From assembly GCA_002399445.1 (NCBI GenBank), contig DHDR01000001.1:1-17915 (forward strand): DNA of 17,915 nt, in the 5' to 3' direction. Under the pieces are notes generated by a model. The model saw nothing but the letters and a program-made list of their open reading frames with translations, was not told where the DNA came from and ran no database searches. This DNA comes from Ruminococcaceae bacterium UBA4871. GTDB taxonomy: Bacteria; Bacillota; Clostridia; Oscillospirales; Acutalibacteraceae. How positions within the stretch are numbered: position 1 is the first letter of the stretch; every line of letters begins with the position of its first letter. The translations under genes and the position numbers were made by a program. Positions 1 to 8,877 of this stretch are shown here, piece after piece.

Positions 1-79
1 GGATGTACCTCCCCCTACGATATGGAACACATTGAGCTTGCTTTACAGGGGTATAACTATGGTAGGGGGAGGTACATCC
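1..79. repeat. 18-bp perfect inverted repeat flanking a 43-bp segment in flipped orientation
   Basis: Bases 1-18 (GGATGTACCTCCCCCTAC) are the exact reverse complement of 62-79. The minus-strand lysozyme-like gene runs into the repeat as ...LQLAGCTSPY and then reads HSYTPVKQAQCVPYR, unlike the family. The plus strand of 1-61 reads CTSPYDMEHIELALQGYNYG, which is what I recall as the conserved continuation of this domain. The 43-bp core is therefore in the wrong orientation relative to its own gene. Both orientations keep the frame open. The left arm starts exactly at base 1, which suggests a fold-back at a contig end, but an actual inversion between the arms gives the same picture. Confidence 0.9.
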
Positions 80-1360
80 TGCAAGCTGCAGGTTTTGCTT
101 GAGTTCCTGAATGCCGCACCATATGGAATACTGCGGGTCTGTGATCGCATTCGGCCCTTTGGGAAGATATTTGGTGTTGAAAGGGCCTTCACTTGCCTGC
201 ATTGGGTCAAGCCCTGCTCCACCGCTTTCCTGAGCCATAACCGCAAGAATCAGGTCAACATAATCTGTCATGCCAAATTGGGCGGCATAGGCTGAAACTA
301 CCGGCCGGTAATTTTCAACGGCTGCCGGAAGCGCGACAGAGCTGGTGCTGTTTTCCAAAAATCCGGTTATAATTCCGCCAAAGGAAGTAAAAAAAAGGAT
401 CAGAAAAAACAGCAGAACGGCAATTATACAGATTCCAATCTTTTTAGAAGAGAACTTCGGTACTGAAAAAGTTCTGCCTGATTTTCCAGCTGTTTGAGCA
501 GCAGAAGAACCATAGACTGCTGCGGCTGTAGGGGCAGCCGCAAATCCGAAGGTTTTCGCTCCTTTTAAGGCAGCAAGCAGGCGAATCTTGTCCCGAAGTT
601 TCTTTGCAACAGGTCCGCTGCTCTGCATAAGCTGCTGCAGACTTTTTCCGCTTTTTGCTTTTCCGGAAAGGGAAAGTTCATCCTGAGCAGTATTTTCTTC
701 ATCGTTTGGAGAAATATGGCCGGTCATCATCTTAGAATCAATCTGAATACCGCCTGCAAGCAGCCGCTTTTTTAACGCCTTTGCATTGGCTGCGGTTCGC
801 AGCTTTGTGTCTGCAGACTGCGTGGCCTTACTGGCTGATTCATATTGAAGACCATTTGCAGGAGGACAGCTTTTACGCTTTTTTCCAACAGTTAACCGCT
901 GCAAAGCTTTCCTTTGTACGGCGTATTGGTTTCCGCCTGCTTCAGGAGGGGAAGAGGCACTGCTGCCTGATTGTATAGGGGTGCTTTGAGAAAGGGAAGT
1001 ATCATGACTGAACTTATTTCCCAGATGAGCGGATGTACCGGCGCTTTTCTGGCCCGCAGTCTGTCTTTTTCGGAGGGCCGCCTGTGCGGATTTGAGTTTG
1101 GATAAAGATGGTTTCTGAGGTGCAAAGGAGGTGTCCACAACGGTTTCCCCAAATCGGTGCGCTTTTGCATGCGTGATGACGTGGGGACTGGATCTGCTTG
1201 TGACCTTTTCGCGGCCTGCTGAATGATAGACAAACTGACCGTTATTGTATTTGATTTGTTTACCATGCTCACTTTGTGTCAACTGTGTGGTTTCTCCGGT
1301 TGCTAAATTTTGCTCCTTGATGCCGTCTCGGGTAAACTGAATGACTTTTTTGTCCAGCAT
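1..1360 (-). CDS. Membrane-anchored lysozyme-like cell-wall hydrolase of the conjugation machine (CD1108-like), 3' end missing
   Basis: The frame is open from ATG at 1360 to the window edge (453 codons). ATG follows the virB4 stop by 4 bases, with a GGAAGGAAG site inside the virB4 end. Residues 1-300 are polar and Lys/Gln/Ser-rich, with no recognised domain. One hydrophobic helix lies at about 308-333 (IGICIIAVLLFFLILFF), so the N-terminus is cytoplasmic and the rest is outside. A lysozyme-like domain (PF13702 type) begins near 345: motif VMAQESGG at 374-381 contains the probable catalytic Glu378, followed by DPMQASEGPFNT and ITDPQYSIWCGIQELK. In this family an NlpC/P60 domain usually follows; here the sequence is cut off. 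The protein would open peptidoglycan locally for the transfer channel. From residue 434 the reading no longer matches the family, because bases 19-61 are inverted (see the inverted repeat entry). Confidence 0.85.
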   Translation of the reverse strand, partial: MLDKKVIQFTRDGIKEQNLATGETTQLTQSEHGKQIKYNNGQFVYHSAGREKVTSRSSPHVITHAKAHRFGETVVDTSFAPQKPSLSKLKSAQAALRKRQTAGQKSAGTSAHLGNKFSHDTSLSQSTPIQSGSSASSPPEAGGNQYAVQRKALQRLTVGKKRKSCPPANGLQYESASKATQSADTKLRTAANAKALKKRLLAGGIQIDSKMMTGHISPNDEENTAQDELSLSGKAKSGKSLQQLMQSSGPVAKKLRDKIRLLAALKGAKTFGFAAAPTAAAVYGSSAAQTAGKSGRTFSVPKFSSKKIGICIIAVLLFFLILFFTSFGGIITGFLENSTSSVALPAAVENYRPVVSAYAAQFGMTDYVDLILAVMAQESGGAGLDPMQASEGPFNTKYLPKGPNAITDPQYSIWCGIQELKQNLQLAGCTSPYHSYTPVKQAQCVPYRRGRYI

Positions 1361-1364
1361 AGCA

Positions 1365-3818
1365 TCAGGCTTCCTTCCTTCCGGCTGATTTTGACGGATT
1401 TCGGTTGATATCGGACATCATTGCCTGGAATAACTGCGTATCGTCGGGGTAAATGTTGTTGAACTCCACCATACTGTTGCCAGCTCTGAAGAGGCCGGTG
1501 CCTTTCGGACAGGTGAGAAGCTTTTTGGTCTGGCGGTCAGAAAGATCCATAACCTGTGTTAGATCTTCAAGCATATCCGGTTTCTGACGATAAAGCATAA
1601 TGAATTCAGAATTTGCAATCAGTGTTTTTGCTGCCTCGTTCATGCAGACATCACGGACCTCCTGTGTCATGCCGGTCGCAATTAAGCCATATTTTCGACC
1701 GCGTTTCCAGGAATTAATCAGCCAGGCGGCAGTGGATGGATTCCGCAGAGAATGGTGGATTTCATCATTCCAAAGCCACGTTGTCTCATTTTTGGCTTGA
1801 TTGGCGGAAATGTGATTCCAGCACCAGTCCTGGATAATGGTCATACCCATCGTTTTGAGCTGCTGTCCAAGATCCCTGGTGTTAAAGCAGATTAGGCGGT
1901 TGTTAATATTTACGTTGGTCTGTTCCGCAAAGATATTCAGGGAACCTTCAATATAAATTTCCAGTGCACTTTTCAGCGTTTTTGCTTCCGGTTCCGGCTG
2001 CTGCTGCAGATCTGCATAAAAGTCACGGAAAGTCGGGACGTTCCGGCGGCAGGGATGTTTTTTATAGGATTTATAAATGTCACGGACACACCGGTCAATA
2101 ATAGACCGTGTAATGGGATCAATGCCGTTTCGATAGTTCAGGGTAACTTCCAGAAGGGAAATAATAAAATCAGATTTAAAAGGTACAGGATCGGCTTCCT
2201 CGTCGCCGCCGTAGTACTCATTAATGTCAAATGGGTTGAAGCAGGTAGCAGAGCCGTTTGAAACTTTAATGACCTGCCCGCCGAGGAGATTCACCATTTT
2301 CGTGAATTCACCATCCGGGTCAATGATGATCATATCGTCATTGGTGCGGTTGAAGCACTCGAAAATTTCTGCTTTTGCTCCCATACTTTTCCCAGAGCCG
2401 GATGTGCCGAAATAGAATCCATGCGGATTTGTAAGTGTTTTCCGGTCAAGCATCAGAACGTTATTGGAAAGCGAATTTTTACCATAGGAAAAACCGGTAG
2501 GCTGTACGATTTCCACGACATTAAACGGAATAAATGCCGACAGGGAAGTGGTTGTAAATGTTCGTTTTACAAATGTGTCATTGCGGCCAAGAGGAACAAT
2601 GGAATTCAGCGCATTTTCGTGGTCAAAAGAAAATGGTTTGACCGTGCAGCCGTTCTTTTTGGCAGGTGCGGCCACTTCTGATGCGGCAAGGTCAATCTCT
2701 TTTTTGCTTTTTCCACGAATCATAATCAAAATATTGGCCAAAAACATTTTTTCATTGCGTGTTCGCAGGGCTTTCAAAAAACTTTCCGCATTTTCAATCA
2801 TATGTACCAGTTCACGCGGTGCTTCCGGTACCAGTACACCGGCTTTGGACTGTCGTGCAAACACGTTGTATTTTTCCGTATCCATGCGTTTCAATCGCTT
2901 TTCTGTTTCTTTGATTGCAAATACAGGGTCCTGCGGCTGAATATTCAGGGTGATAAACATATCACGGTCGATATCGGTAATATCCCGCATAAAGTCATCT
3001 GACAGGTCTTGTGGAAAATCAGAAACAAATAGACACTGAACATAATCATCACCAAGCTTCAGGTAATGGTCATCAGAAGTGTCTATACTGTATGGAGCAA
3101 TCAGATCTTTTCCATAGATGCCCGTGCGGATCGATTTTTGCTCACTGATTGCGGATAAATCATCCGGACGGTAATATTCCCGGAGCAGAGCAAGGCGCTG
3201 GCTCCGGTTCAGCTGATGTGTTCCGCATCCCATCTGACGGAGCAGAGAAAGTGTATCGTTTTCAATCCGGTCGAACCGCTTTACAGCTTCTTCATAGCTG
3301 TTTTCAAGGATGGTCAGTGTTACATATTTTTCTTTGACATATGATTTCGATCCGGTAATGCGTTTGTGAATCATATCATTGTATTCACCAATACAGGATT
3401 TTAATTTTTCATTGGCCTCTTCCTGCACGGGCAGATATAGTTTTGTGGTTGTGCGGGCAAGCTGCCTGTTAACAATGTGAATCTGAATTTGAACCGTATC
3501 GTCGTAAGCATTGATAAAATAGCAGTATGCTTCAAAAATACCAACACGGGTTGTTTCATCCGTGTTGGTATAATTAATGTCATCAAAGTTGTAAGTCAGA
3601 CTATACCGATGGTCACCGAGACAGGCAATCCCGTCTTCATACATGTGTTCATATGGAATGCTGTCCTGTACGGTATCCCGCTTTTTCCAGACTGCATGTT
3701 TCTGTGTGGTGCGCTTATTCGTGATCCGTTCCGGCTCCTGCTGAATTTTCTTTTTTGCTTTTTTCTTCGATAAAGCAGATTTATTATTTTTCTGTTTCTT
3801 CGTCATACTCTTTATCAA
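1365..3818 (-). CDS. virB4: VirB4-type conjugation ATPase
   Basis: This is the cytoplasmic ATPase that powers assembly of, and transfer through, the type IV secretion channel. The 817-aa length is normal for the Gram-positive family. After a Lys-rich N-terminus comes the VirB4/TraE N-terminal half, then the ATPase: Walker A GTSGSGKS at about 471-478, IIDPDGEF at about 498-505, and WNDEIHHS with its Asp-Glu pair at about 685, followed by the conserved ATGMTQEVRD stretch. Start: codon 3818 is TTG, lying 11 bases after AAGGAG; ATG at 3806 (residue 5) is the alternative but is about 23 bases from that site. The gene overlaps the end of prgI by 35 bases, implying translational coupling, and is followed after 4 bases by the lysozyme-like gene. 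Confidence 0.95.
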   Translation of the reverse strand: MIKSMTKKQKNNKSALSKKKAKKKIQQEPERITNKRTTQKHAVWKKRDTVQDSIPYEHMYEDGIACLGDHRYSLTYNFDDINYTNTDETTRVGIFEAYCYFINAYDDTVQIQIHIVNRQLARTTTKLYLPVQEEANEKLKSCIGEYNDMIHKRITGSKSYVKEKYVTLTILENSYEEAVKRFDRIENDTLSLLRQMGCGTHQLNRSQRLALLREYYRPDDLSAISEQKSIRTGIYGKDLIAPYSIDTSDDHYLKLGDDYVQCLFVSDFPQDLSDDFMRDITDIDRDMFITLNIQPQDPVFAIKETEKRLKRMDTEKYNVFARQSKAGVLVPEAPRELVHMIENAESFLKALRTRNEKMFLANILIMIRGKSKKEIDLAASEVAAPAKKNGCTVKPFSFDHENALNSIVPLGRNDTFVKRTFTTTSLSAFIPFNVVEIVQPTGFSYGKNSLSNNVLMLDRKTLTNPHGFYFGTSGSGKSMGAKAEIFECFNRTNDDMIIIDPDGEFTKMVNLLGGQVIKVSNGSATCFNPFDINEYYGGDEEADPVPFKSDFIISLLEVTLNYRNGIDPITRSIIDRCVRDIYKSYKKHPCRRNVPTFRDFYADLQQQPEPEAKTLKSALEIYIEGSLNIFAEQTNVNINNRLICFNTRDLGQQLKTMGMTIIQDWCWNHISANQAKNETTWLWNDEIHHSLRNPSTAAWLINSWKRGRKYGLIATGMTQEVRDVCMNEAAKTLIANSEFIMLYRQKPDMLEDLTQVMDLSDRQTKKLLTCPKGTGLFRAGNSMVEFNNIYPDDTQLFQAMMSDINRNPSKSAGRKEA

Positions 3819-4158
3819 AAGAGGTCATCTCCTTTTCAAGTGTGTTCAGGTCCTCATACAGGTTGTGCATACGGAACGGCCTTTTTGAGGGATAGGATTT
3901 AGACTTGATTTTCAGATATAAATACTTTTCGAAAGGCAGTCCGTCTTTTCGAATCAGTCCTGAATACATGACAGGCACCCCCAGCATCGACGCCAGAAAG
4001 CCCGGCATGGTCGTGTCATGTGTTGCTAGAAACAGTGGGATGAACACGCCGGTAATAATTCCCAGCGAAATGCTTACGCAGATTACCTGACGGACTGTGA
4101 AATTACCAAAGAGCTTTGGCTCATAGGAATAAATGTCATCCGGAATTTTTACAATCAA
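3784..4158 (-). CDS. prgI: PrgI-family type IV secretion membrane protein
   Basis: This small channel-associated protein of 124 aa is the Gram-positive counterpart of VirB3. The N-terminus MIVKIPDDIYSYEPKLFGNFTVRQ is typical of the PrgI family. Two membrane helices are seen at about 24-45 and 50-68, followed by a cytoplasmic tail with many charged residues (KSKSYPSKRPF, then an acidic end). The start codon is TTG at 4158, eight bases after a perfect AGGAGG; no in-frame ATG exists nearby. It sits 15 bases after the virB6-like stop, and its last 35 bases overlap virB4, the usual prgI-virB4 pairing. Confidence 0.9.
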   Translation of the reverse strand: MIVKIPDDIYSYEPKLFGNFTVRQVICVSISLGIITGVFIPLFLATHDTTMPGFLASMLGVPVMYSGLIRKDGLPFEKYLYLKIKSKSYPSKRPFRMHNLYEDLNTLEKEMTSFDKEYDEETEK

Positions 4159-4173
4159 ATGAAGAACCTCCTG

Positions 4174-5004
4174 TCAAAATGTATTAATAATTCGTTTTGC
4201 AAGGGAACCTGTCTTAAACAGAGAGAATGCGCCGATATTTCCCATTGCAATATAGGCCCATAAAGTACGCAGCCCGGTTAATCCGGATGCTGTACGTTCC
4301 ATGAAATTTGTAATTAAAATATTGAATAGATAAAGGCAGATCATCATCAAAAATCCCTGCAGCAGTACAGCAAAGAACTGCTTGTAAAAGGCAGTACCAA
4401 TTTGACGCTCATTGGCATCTACCATAAATGCCGTAGGGATCGGAGAAATCAGCCAGAGCATAGCTATTTCAAACAGGCGGGCGACAATGATCACATAAAT
4501 CATCATCCCGAGAATATGCATCAAAATTGTCAGTGGCAGCAATTCAAGCAAACATCCTATTTGTCCAAAAATATTCGGACTAGTAAGCTGCGGCAGGATT
4601 TTATCAATCTGCAGGGACATCTGTGCGGGTGAATACTGCATCAGGTTCGACATGCTTTGCAGGGATGAATTGACGAGCTTTGTGATGGCATCCAGCAGTC
4701 CATACGTGTTTGAAATCAGCAGAAACGGAATAATGAACTTTACAATCTCCATTGTGAAAACTTCGATATCCAGAGAACCGTTATTTTTGTCATACAAATG
4801 ATAAAGATCTACTGCAATGCAGAATCCCAAAATGGTAAGTGCCAGCGGCATAATAGCGGATGCGCAAATCTGCAGCAAAGCAGTCCATTTGTCATGACCA
4901 AAGAATGTTTCCGGTGTCTGCAGAATATTATTCTGGGCATCCTGAAGCTGCCAGTTCATAACAGAAAAGAAACGCTGCAGCAGGGATCTTAAAAAATCTT
5001 CCAT
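4174..5004 (-). CDS. VirB6/TrbL-like polytopic channel protein (CD1112-like)
   Basis: This is an integral membrane component of the conjugation channel. The 276-aa sequence has hydrophobic segments at about 41-70, 82-107, 152-195 (long, probably two helices), 207-232 and 248-263. The soluble N-terminus (MEDFLRSLLQRFFSVMNWQLQDAQNNIL) and the motif ISPIPTAFMVDANERQIGTAFYKQF between helices resemble the CD1112 family of VirB6/TrbL-like proteins of clostridial elements. The start ATG at 5004 has AAGGAGG ten bases upstream. It lies 17 bases after the maff2 stop and directly before prgI, the standard position. The assignment rests on topology, context and recalled family similarity. Confidence 0.85.
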   Translation of the reverse strand: MEDFLRSLLQRFFSVMNWQLQDAQNNILQTPETFFGHDKWTALLQICASAIMPLALTILGFCIAVDLYHLYDKNNGSLDIEVFTMEIVKFIIPFLLISNTYGLLDAITKLVNSSLQSMSNLMQYSPAQMSLQIDKILPQLTSPNIFGQIGCLLELLPLTILMHILGMMIYVIIVARLFEIAMLWLISPIPTAFMVDANERQIGTAFYKQFFAVLLQGFLMMICLYLFNILITNFMERTASGLTGLRTLWAYIAMGNIGAFSLFKTGSLAKRIINTF

Positions 5005-5021
5005 TTTAGCGGAGCCTCCTT

Positions 5022-5303
5022 TTATTGCAATACTGGAAAGCCGGGAAGCATCATTTGAATTGGAAATGTGTAAACGGCAACTTTGACACCAGCCTGTCCG
5101 GCAGCCGTTTTGACGTTGTTAATCGCCTGCGTCATTAAAAAGTATCCGATAATAATAACGGCAACGCCGCCAATAATCTTCTTAATGCCCATGCTGGTTT
5201 GCTGGCCGTCACCGAATACATCGTTTATGCCAAAGATAACGGCAATGCCTCCCATGACCATAATTAAAATTCGTAAAAGTTCCAAAGCAGTTGTTGCACC
5301 CAT
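5022..5303 (-). CDS. Maff2-family small membrane protein
   Basis: A 93-aa protein with two hydrophobic helices (about residues 7-26 and 41-60) separated by the polar loop INDVFGDGQQTSMGIKK, the pattern of the Maff2 family found beside virD4 in Tn1549/CTn-type elements. The topology is like VirB2-type pilins, but a pilin role is only inference. I chose ATG at 5303 because GGAGG at 5318-5314, within the last codons of virD4, is ten bases upstream, and because the start then follows the virD4 TAA stop after one base. The upstream ATG at 5312 would be too close to that site. A longer frame back to 5324 would need a TTG inside virD4. Confidence 0.85.
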   Translation of the reverse strand: MGATTALELLRILIMVMGGIAVIFGINDVFGDGQQTSMGIKKIIGGVAVIIIGYFLMTQAINNVKTAAGQAGVKVAVYTFPIQMMLPGFPVLQ

Positions 5304-5304
5304 T

Positions 5305-7023
5305 TTATTCATCCTCCAATTCAATTTCTGTAATATAATTCATTTGCAGAGTGACGGCCTGACCTTGCTGTTCACGATGAAAAGCATATCCTTTGGTGTT
5401 GGGATCATCGGCAAGCAGCTTATAATTGGGGTGTACGGTTAAATCATATTTTTTGGACCGAAACGGAGGCAGTCCCTTAATCTTAACAATACATTCATCT
5501 GGCGGCAGACTGGCGACTTCTGTTATATCCAGAAGCTTGCGCCCTGCACTTTGTTCATTCTCGCTGTGGCTGTTTTTCCCCATCGTACCGGAAGCACTGT
5601 CTCCGGAACTTTTCGTCGCGATTGTTGCATCACCCAGCATCTGTTCGGAAACATATTTAGTCGTTTCCTCACCAGTACCGCCTAAAAACAGTTTTGTAGG
5701 GCAGCAACTGAGGATTGTTGAAAAGCTGTCTTTGTATTGATGTTTGATTTGGCCGATATCCTGATAAATCGGTTCGAAGGAAACTTCATATTTTCGCAGT
5801 GTTGCCAGCAGATTTTCAAAGTGCGGGAATTTGCCGATATTAGCAATTTCATCAATAATACAGCGCAGGCGGATAGGAAGCTTCCGGCTGGACTGCTGCT
5901 TTGCCACCTTTACCTGTACATTGAACAGAACGCTGAGTACAAGAGCAATCATGTAATTATAAGTAGGACTTGTCTCTTCCATAATTAAAAACAGCGCTGT
6001 TTTTTCCTGCCCCAGCATTTCCAAGTGCAGTTCATCTTCGGAAAACAAATTCGAGAACTCCTGAATGTCAAAGTCCTGCATACGGATGGCTACGCTGATC
6101 AAAATGGACTTCGCCGTTTTTCCGGCTGCCAGTTTAAATTTCTTATATTGCAGACAGGCAAAACTTTGTGGATTTTGTGCTTCCAGCTTTTGAAACAAAA
6201 TGTCAATGGCTGAGACAAAGTCGTCATCTTCGTCACGCACTTCGGAAGCGTTCAGCAGCTTCATGACGGAAGGAATGTTCTGTTCTTCCGGTGCGCAGGT
6301 TTCAAGCACATAATTGATGTGCGCAGAAAACCAAAGCCGCTCCGACTTTACCCAGAAATCGTCTGTAGAATGTGGATTGGAAGTATCGCCAGTCGTATTT
6401 TCCATCAAGACGTCAATGAAATCTCGTACATCCTTCGGCCCTTTATAATAATGGAAGGGGTTAAAATGCAGACTGTTTTTCGGGTCTGTAATATCAAATA
6501 CTTTGATTTTGTATCCGTTTGCTTCCAGCATTCTGCCTTCACTTGCCAGATGCTCGCCGCTTGGGTCTGTAATGACATAGCTTGCGTTCATTTGCATGAT
6601 GTTGGGTTTCGCATAGAAACGGGATTTTCCGGCACCGGTATCGCCGATGACCAGTACATTATTTGCCAGACCGGGGTGAAGGTGCTGATCCAAAGAAAGA
6701 CGTTCTGTTTGAGAAAGGATAATATCGTTCATCGGATTTTTGTCTAAAAACGGTTTTATATCGGAATGCTTTCCCCAGCGTGCTGAGCCGTGTTCTTTTC
6801 CGGCAAAAGCACGGTGCCGGGTATGCAGCAGTGCCGTCAGGAGAAATCCGGCTGCTGCAGAAATCAGGAGCTTCTGCTGAAAAGAAAAAGTGGGGAATAT
6901 GCCGATACAGTATGGGCGTAGAACTTGCATTGTGTAAAATGTCATCCAAGCTGTAAGCCCAAACGGAACCAGCATACCGGCAATTCGCCAGCCTTTTGTC
7001 TGACGAATTTCATGCATGCTCAT
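5305..7023 (-). CDS. virD4: VirD4/TraG-type coupling protein (T4CP)
   Basis: This membrane-bound ATPase recruits the relaxase-DNA complex to the secretion channel. It is 572 aa long. Two N-terminal membrane helices lie at about 16-33 and 51-68, followed by the family motif EHGSARWGKHSDIK at 77-90. Walker A GDTGAGKS is at 127-134, followed by YVITDPSGEHL at 149-159. The Walker B region RCIIDEIANIGKFPHFE lies near residue 385, with the downstream QDIGQIKHQYKD stretch. ATG at 7023 overlaps the pcfB stop by four bases (ATGA), and the stop lies one base before maff2, so this is a tightly coupled unit. PcfB proteins act with the coupling protein in the Enterococcus pCF10 system, which fits the neighbourhood. 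Confidence 0.95.
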   Translation of the reverse strand: MSMHEIRQTKGWRIAGMLVPFGLTAWMTFYTMQVLRPYCIGIFPTFSFQQKLLISAAAGFLLTALLHTRHRAFAGKEHGSARWGKHSDIKPFLDKNPMNDIILSQTERLSLDQHLHPGLANNVLVIGDTGAGKSRFYAKPNIMQMNASYVITDPSGEHLASEGRMLEANGYKIKVFDITDPKNSLHFNPFHYYKGPKDVRDFIDVLMENTTGDTSNPHSTDDFWVKSERLWFSAHINYVLETCAPEEQNIPSVMKLLNASEVRDEDDDFVSAIDILFQKLEAQNPQSFACLQYKKFKLAAGKTAKSILISVAIRMQDFDIQEFSNLFSEDELHLEMLGQEKTALFLIMEETSPTYNYMIALVLSVLFNVQVKVAKQQSSRKLPIRLRCIIDEIANIGKFPHFENLLATLRKYEVSFEPIYQDIGQIKHQYKDSFSTILSCCPTKLFLGGTGEETTKYVSEQMLGDATIATKSSGDSASGTMGKNSHSENEQSAGRKLLDITEVASLPPDECIVKIKGLPPFRSKKYDLTVHPNYKLLADDPNTKGYAFHREQQGQAVTLQMNYITEIELEDE

Positions 7024-7535
7024 AAAGAGGGTTCCTCCTTTCCACGCTTATGTGTTTTGCCTTTTACCTGTGGTCCGCGCTCTTTTGTTTTTGCCTGATT
7101 CACTGTAAAGGCCTCTTTTTCTGCCTGCTTGATTTTTTCTTCCAGGTCACCATGTCCCTTCCCATCTTTCAGAAAGTCTTTTCCAGCGCACTTGATTTTG
7201 CTGATATCTTTCTGCGGAAAAGAAAAAATGTAATGGGATGGATCATTCTTTTCACGGACCAAAGAGAATCGGACTCCGTACCTCTTTGCTATTTTGTCAA
7301 ATCCGTGCATCTCCTGTTTTGTCAAAGGAATGCACTGAATGGAATCTCCTCTTTTGACTGCGGATTTTGAAAGATCTTCCATTCCCTTTTCACCTGGAGA
7401 AATTTCTGCCTTTTCTTTTTTCTTCGCTCTCAAATGAAGCATTGCGCGGAAAAAAGCGCGCAGCACTGCGGCTGTCAGCCGCCCTTTCCTGCGAAAAGAA
7501 TAAGATACATATTTTTCTGCAGATTCATCGCTCAT
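7020..7535 (-). CDS. pcfB: PcfB-like protein (DUF3801), relaxosome-coupling accessory factor
   Basis: A 171-aa soluble, strongly basic protein. The core from about residue 60 to 125 (IQCIPLTKQEMHGFDKIAK, then YGVRFSLVREKNDP and FSFPQKDISKI) resembles DUF3801/PcfB proteins encoded between relaxase and virD4. In pCF10, PcfB links relaxase and coupling protein; the same role is inferred here. The tail is Lys-rich (KAKTKERGPQVKGKTHKRGK-like) and probably disordered or DNA-contacting. ATG at 7535 lies inside the last codons of the relaxase gene (11-base overlap), seven bases after GGGAGGT. Its stop overlaps virD4 as ATGA. Confidence 0.8.
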   Translation of the reverse strand: MSDESAEKYVSYSFRRKGRLTAAVLRAFFRAMLHLRAKKKEKAEISPGEKGMEDLSKSAVKRGDSIQCIPLTKQEMHGFDKIAKRYGVRFSLVREKNDPSHYIFSFPQKDISKIKCAGKDFLKDGKGHGDLEEKIKQAEKEAFTVNQAKTKERGPQVKGKTHKRGKEEPSL

Positions 7536-8877
7536 TTAAAATACCTCCCTGTGTTCTTTCTTCGGTATAAACTTTTTCAATGGTACGTTTTGCTTCACTG
7601 ATCTTTTGCAGTTCTGCCTGCAGACTGTCATACTGTTTCCACAAAGTTTCAAGCTTGCCGGAAGCATCTTGAAAAAGTGCTTGATACTTTTTTCTGCTGG
7701 AATCGTCTTTTGCATTAATCCTGTGCTTCTGTAAAATAGCGGCAGCCGTTTGGTAGGCAGTGATGCTGTCACGGTGCTGCAGGCGATAGCGGTCTTTCAG
7801 CAGTGCGGCATCCAGTTCATCCATAACCGGTTGATTTTTTTCCAGCACGTCAAAGCTGTCTGTAATTTCCTGCAGATTGTCCATACGCGTTTCCAGCGTG
7901 CGCATGGAAGTTTGCAGATCCAGCGACTGATCAGCAATCCTTGAAATAATGGAAGCAAAGTCTTTGTAGGATTTAATTTTGTTTTCCCGCAGGACTCCTT
8001 TTGTATGGAACATATTTTGAATGTCACGCAGCTGTTGAGAATAAGTTTGTGGCTGCGCAGTTTCCTGTACCGGAATAAAAATGCCGGAAGCAATCCGCTG
8101 CCGGATGGCAGATTCTCGATAAGCCTCTCCCAGCGTATAAACACGAATATTTCGCTTTTGCCCGTTTGTCCGGTGTCGGAAAGCCAGATACTTTCCGGAA
8201 GTTTTGCAAAAATAATCCTCGCTCATAAGGGCGAGGAATTCTTCATAGGTCTTTGCTTTTTCAATGCAGCGGTCAATATCATTTTTAATATAGGTACGAT
8301 AAGATTTAGGATTGATCCAGGTGTATCGGTGCCGTTTATCACGATTCGGATTTGGAACAACAATAGAAAGCCCGTATTCCTCGCACAGTTTGTCACTAAT
8401 CGATTGCATGCGCTGATGTGCAGATAAATCTTCTTTAAACTTTGTAAGATTATCGCTTACAACATTCCAAGTAATATGATTGTGAATGCAGTGTGCGTTA
8501 ATATGCGTAGCTACAACATACTGATATTTGGCTCCATTCCCGAAAAATCGTTTTGCCAATTCACAACCAATTACATGTGCAGTATCTGCATCTACCTCAT
8601 TAGGTGCAAACGATTGACGCATTGTGATTAAAACAGATGATTGCTTTTTTGCATCTTTGTAATTTCGGATAATTGGTCTTCCTGTGATTTCTTCATATTG
8701 ATTTTGCATCAAAATAAATTCTTGAATGGCGGTTTCTGATTCACAATTTTCGTATGTAATCAGTCGTCCACCATCTGTCTTGCTTGGATTCATAATGTAT
8801 AGAAGAGAATCACGAATAGTAGCTTTGGTTGTTCTGCCTGATCGTAATTTTATTGTATCGATGTAAGTTGTTGCAAT
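7525..8877 (-). CDS. MOBP-type relaxase (conjugative nickase), apparently starting at ATT
   Basis: This protein nicks oriT and leads the transferred strand. The conserved N-terminus ATTYIDTIKLRSGRTTK, then SLLYIMNPSKTDGG, is encoded upstream of the first ATG at 8793, so a start at 8793 would drop it, including Tyr27, the likely catalytic tyrosine of motif I. The metal-binding motif HINAHCIHNHITWN lies at about 125-138. The C-terminal third is helical and probably coiled coil (about 300-440). In frame, the only room is between a TGA stop (8883-8881) and the conserved residues, with no ATG/GTG/TTG. ATT at 8877 is exactly where family members have Met (MATT...) and is 10 bases after AAAAGGAG. 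Length is then 450 aa. It overlaps mobC by 28 bases and pcfB by 11. A mutated or misread ATG is the main alternative. Confidence 0.88.
   Translation of the reverse strand: MATTYIDTIKLRSGRTTKATIRDSLLYIMNPSKTDGGRLITYENCESETAIQEFILMQNQYEEITGRPIIRNYKDAKKQSSVLITMRQSFAPNEVDADTAHVIGCELAKRFFGNGAKYQYVVATHINAHCIHNHITWNVVSDNLTKFKEDLSAHQRMQSISDKLCEEYGLSIVVPNPNRDKRHRYTWINPKSYRTYIKNDIDRCIEKAKTYEEFLALMSEDYFCKTSGKYLAFRHRTNGQKRNIRVYTLGEAYRESAIRQRIASGIFIPVQETAQPQTYSQQLRDIQNMFHTKGVLRENKIKSYKDFASIISRIADQSLDLQTSMRTLETRMDNLQEITDSFDVLEKNQPVMDELDAALLKDRYRLQHRDSITAYQTAAAILQKHRINAKDDSSRKKYQALFQDASGKLETLWKQYDSLQAELQKISEAKRTIEKVYTEERTQGGILNER

Noticed and set aside
892..1272. 126-residue minus-strand open frame
   Set aside because: Frame shadow of the lysozyme-like gene, which is open through the same bases in another frame and has family motifs and a ribosome site.
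8793..8795. ATG at 8793 as relaxase start
   Set aside because: It would remove the conserved ATTYIDTIKLRSGRT segment and Tyr27 and has no ribosome site upstream.
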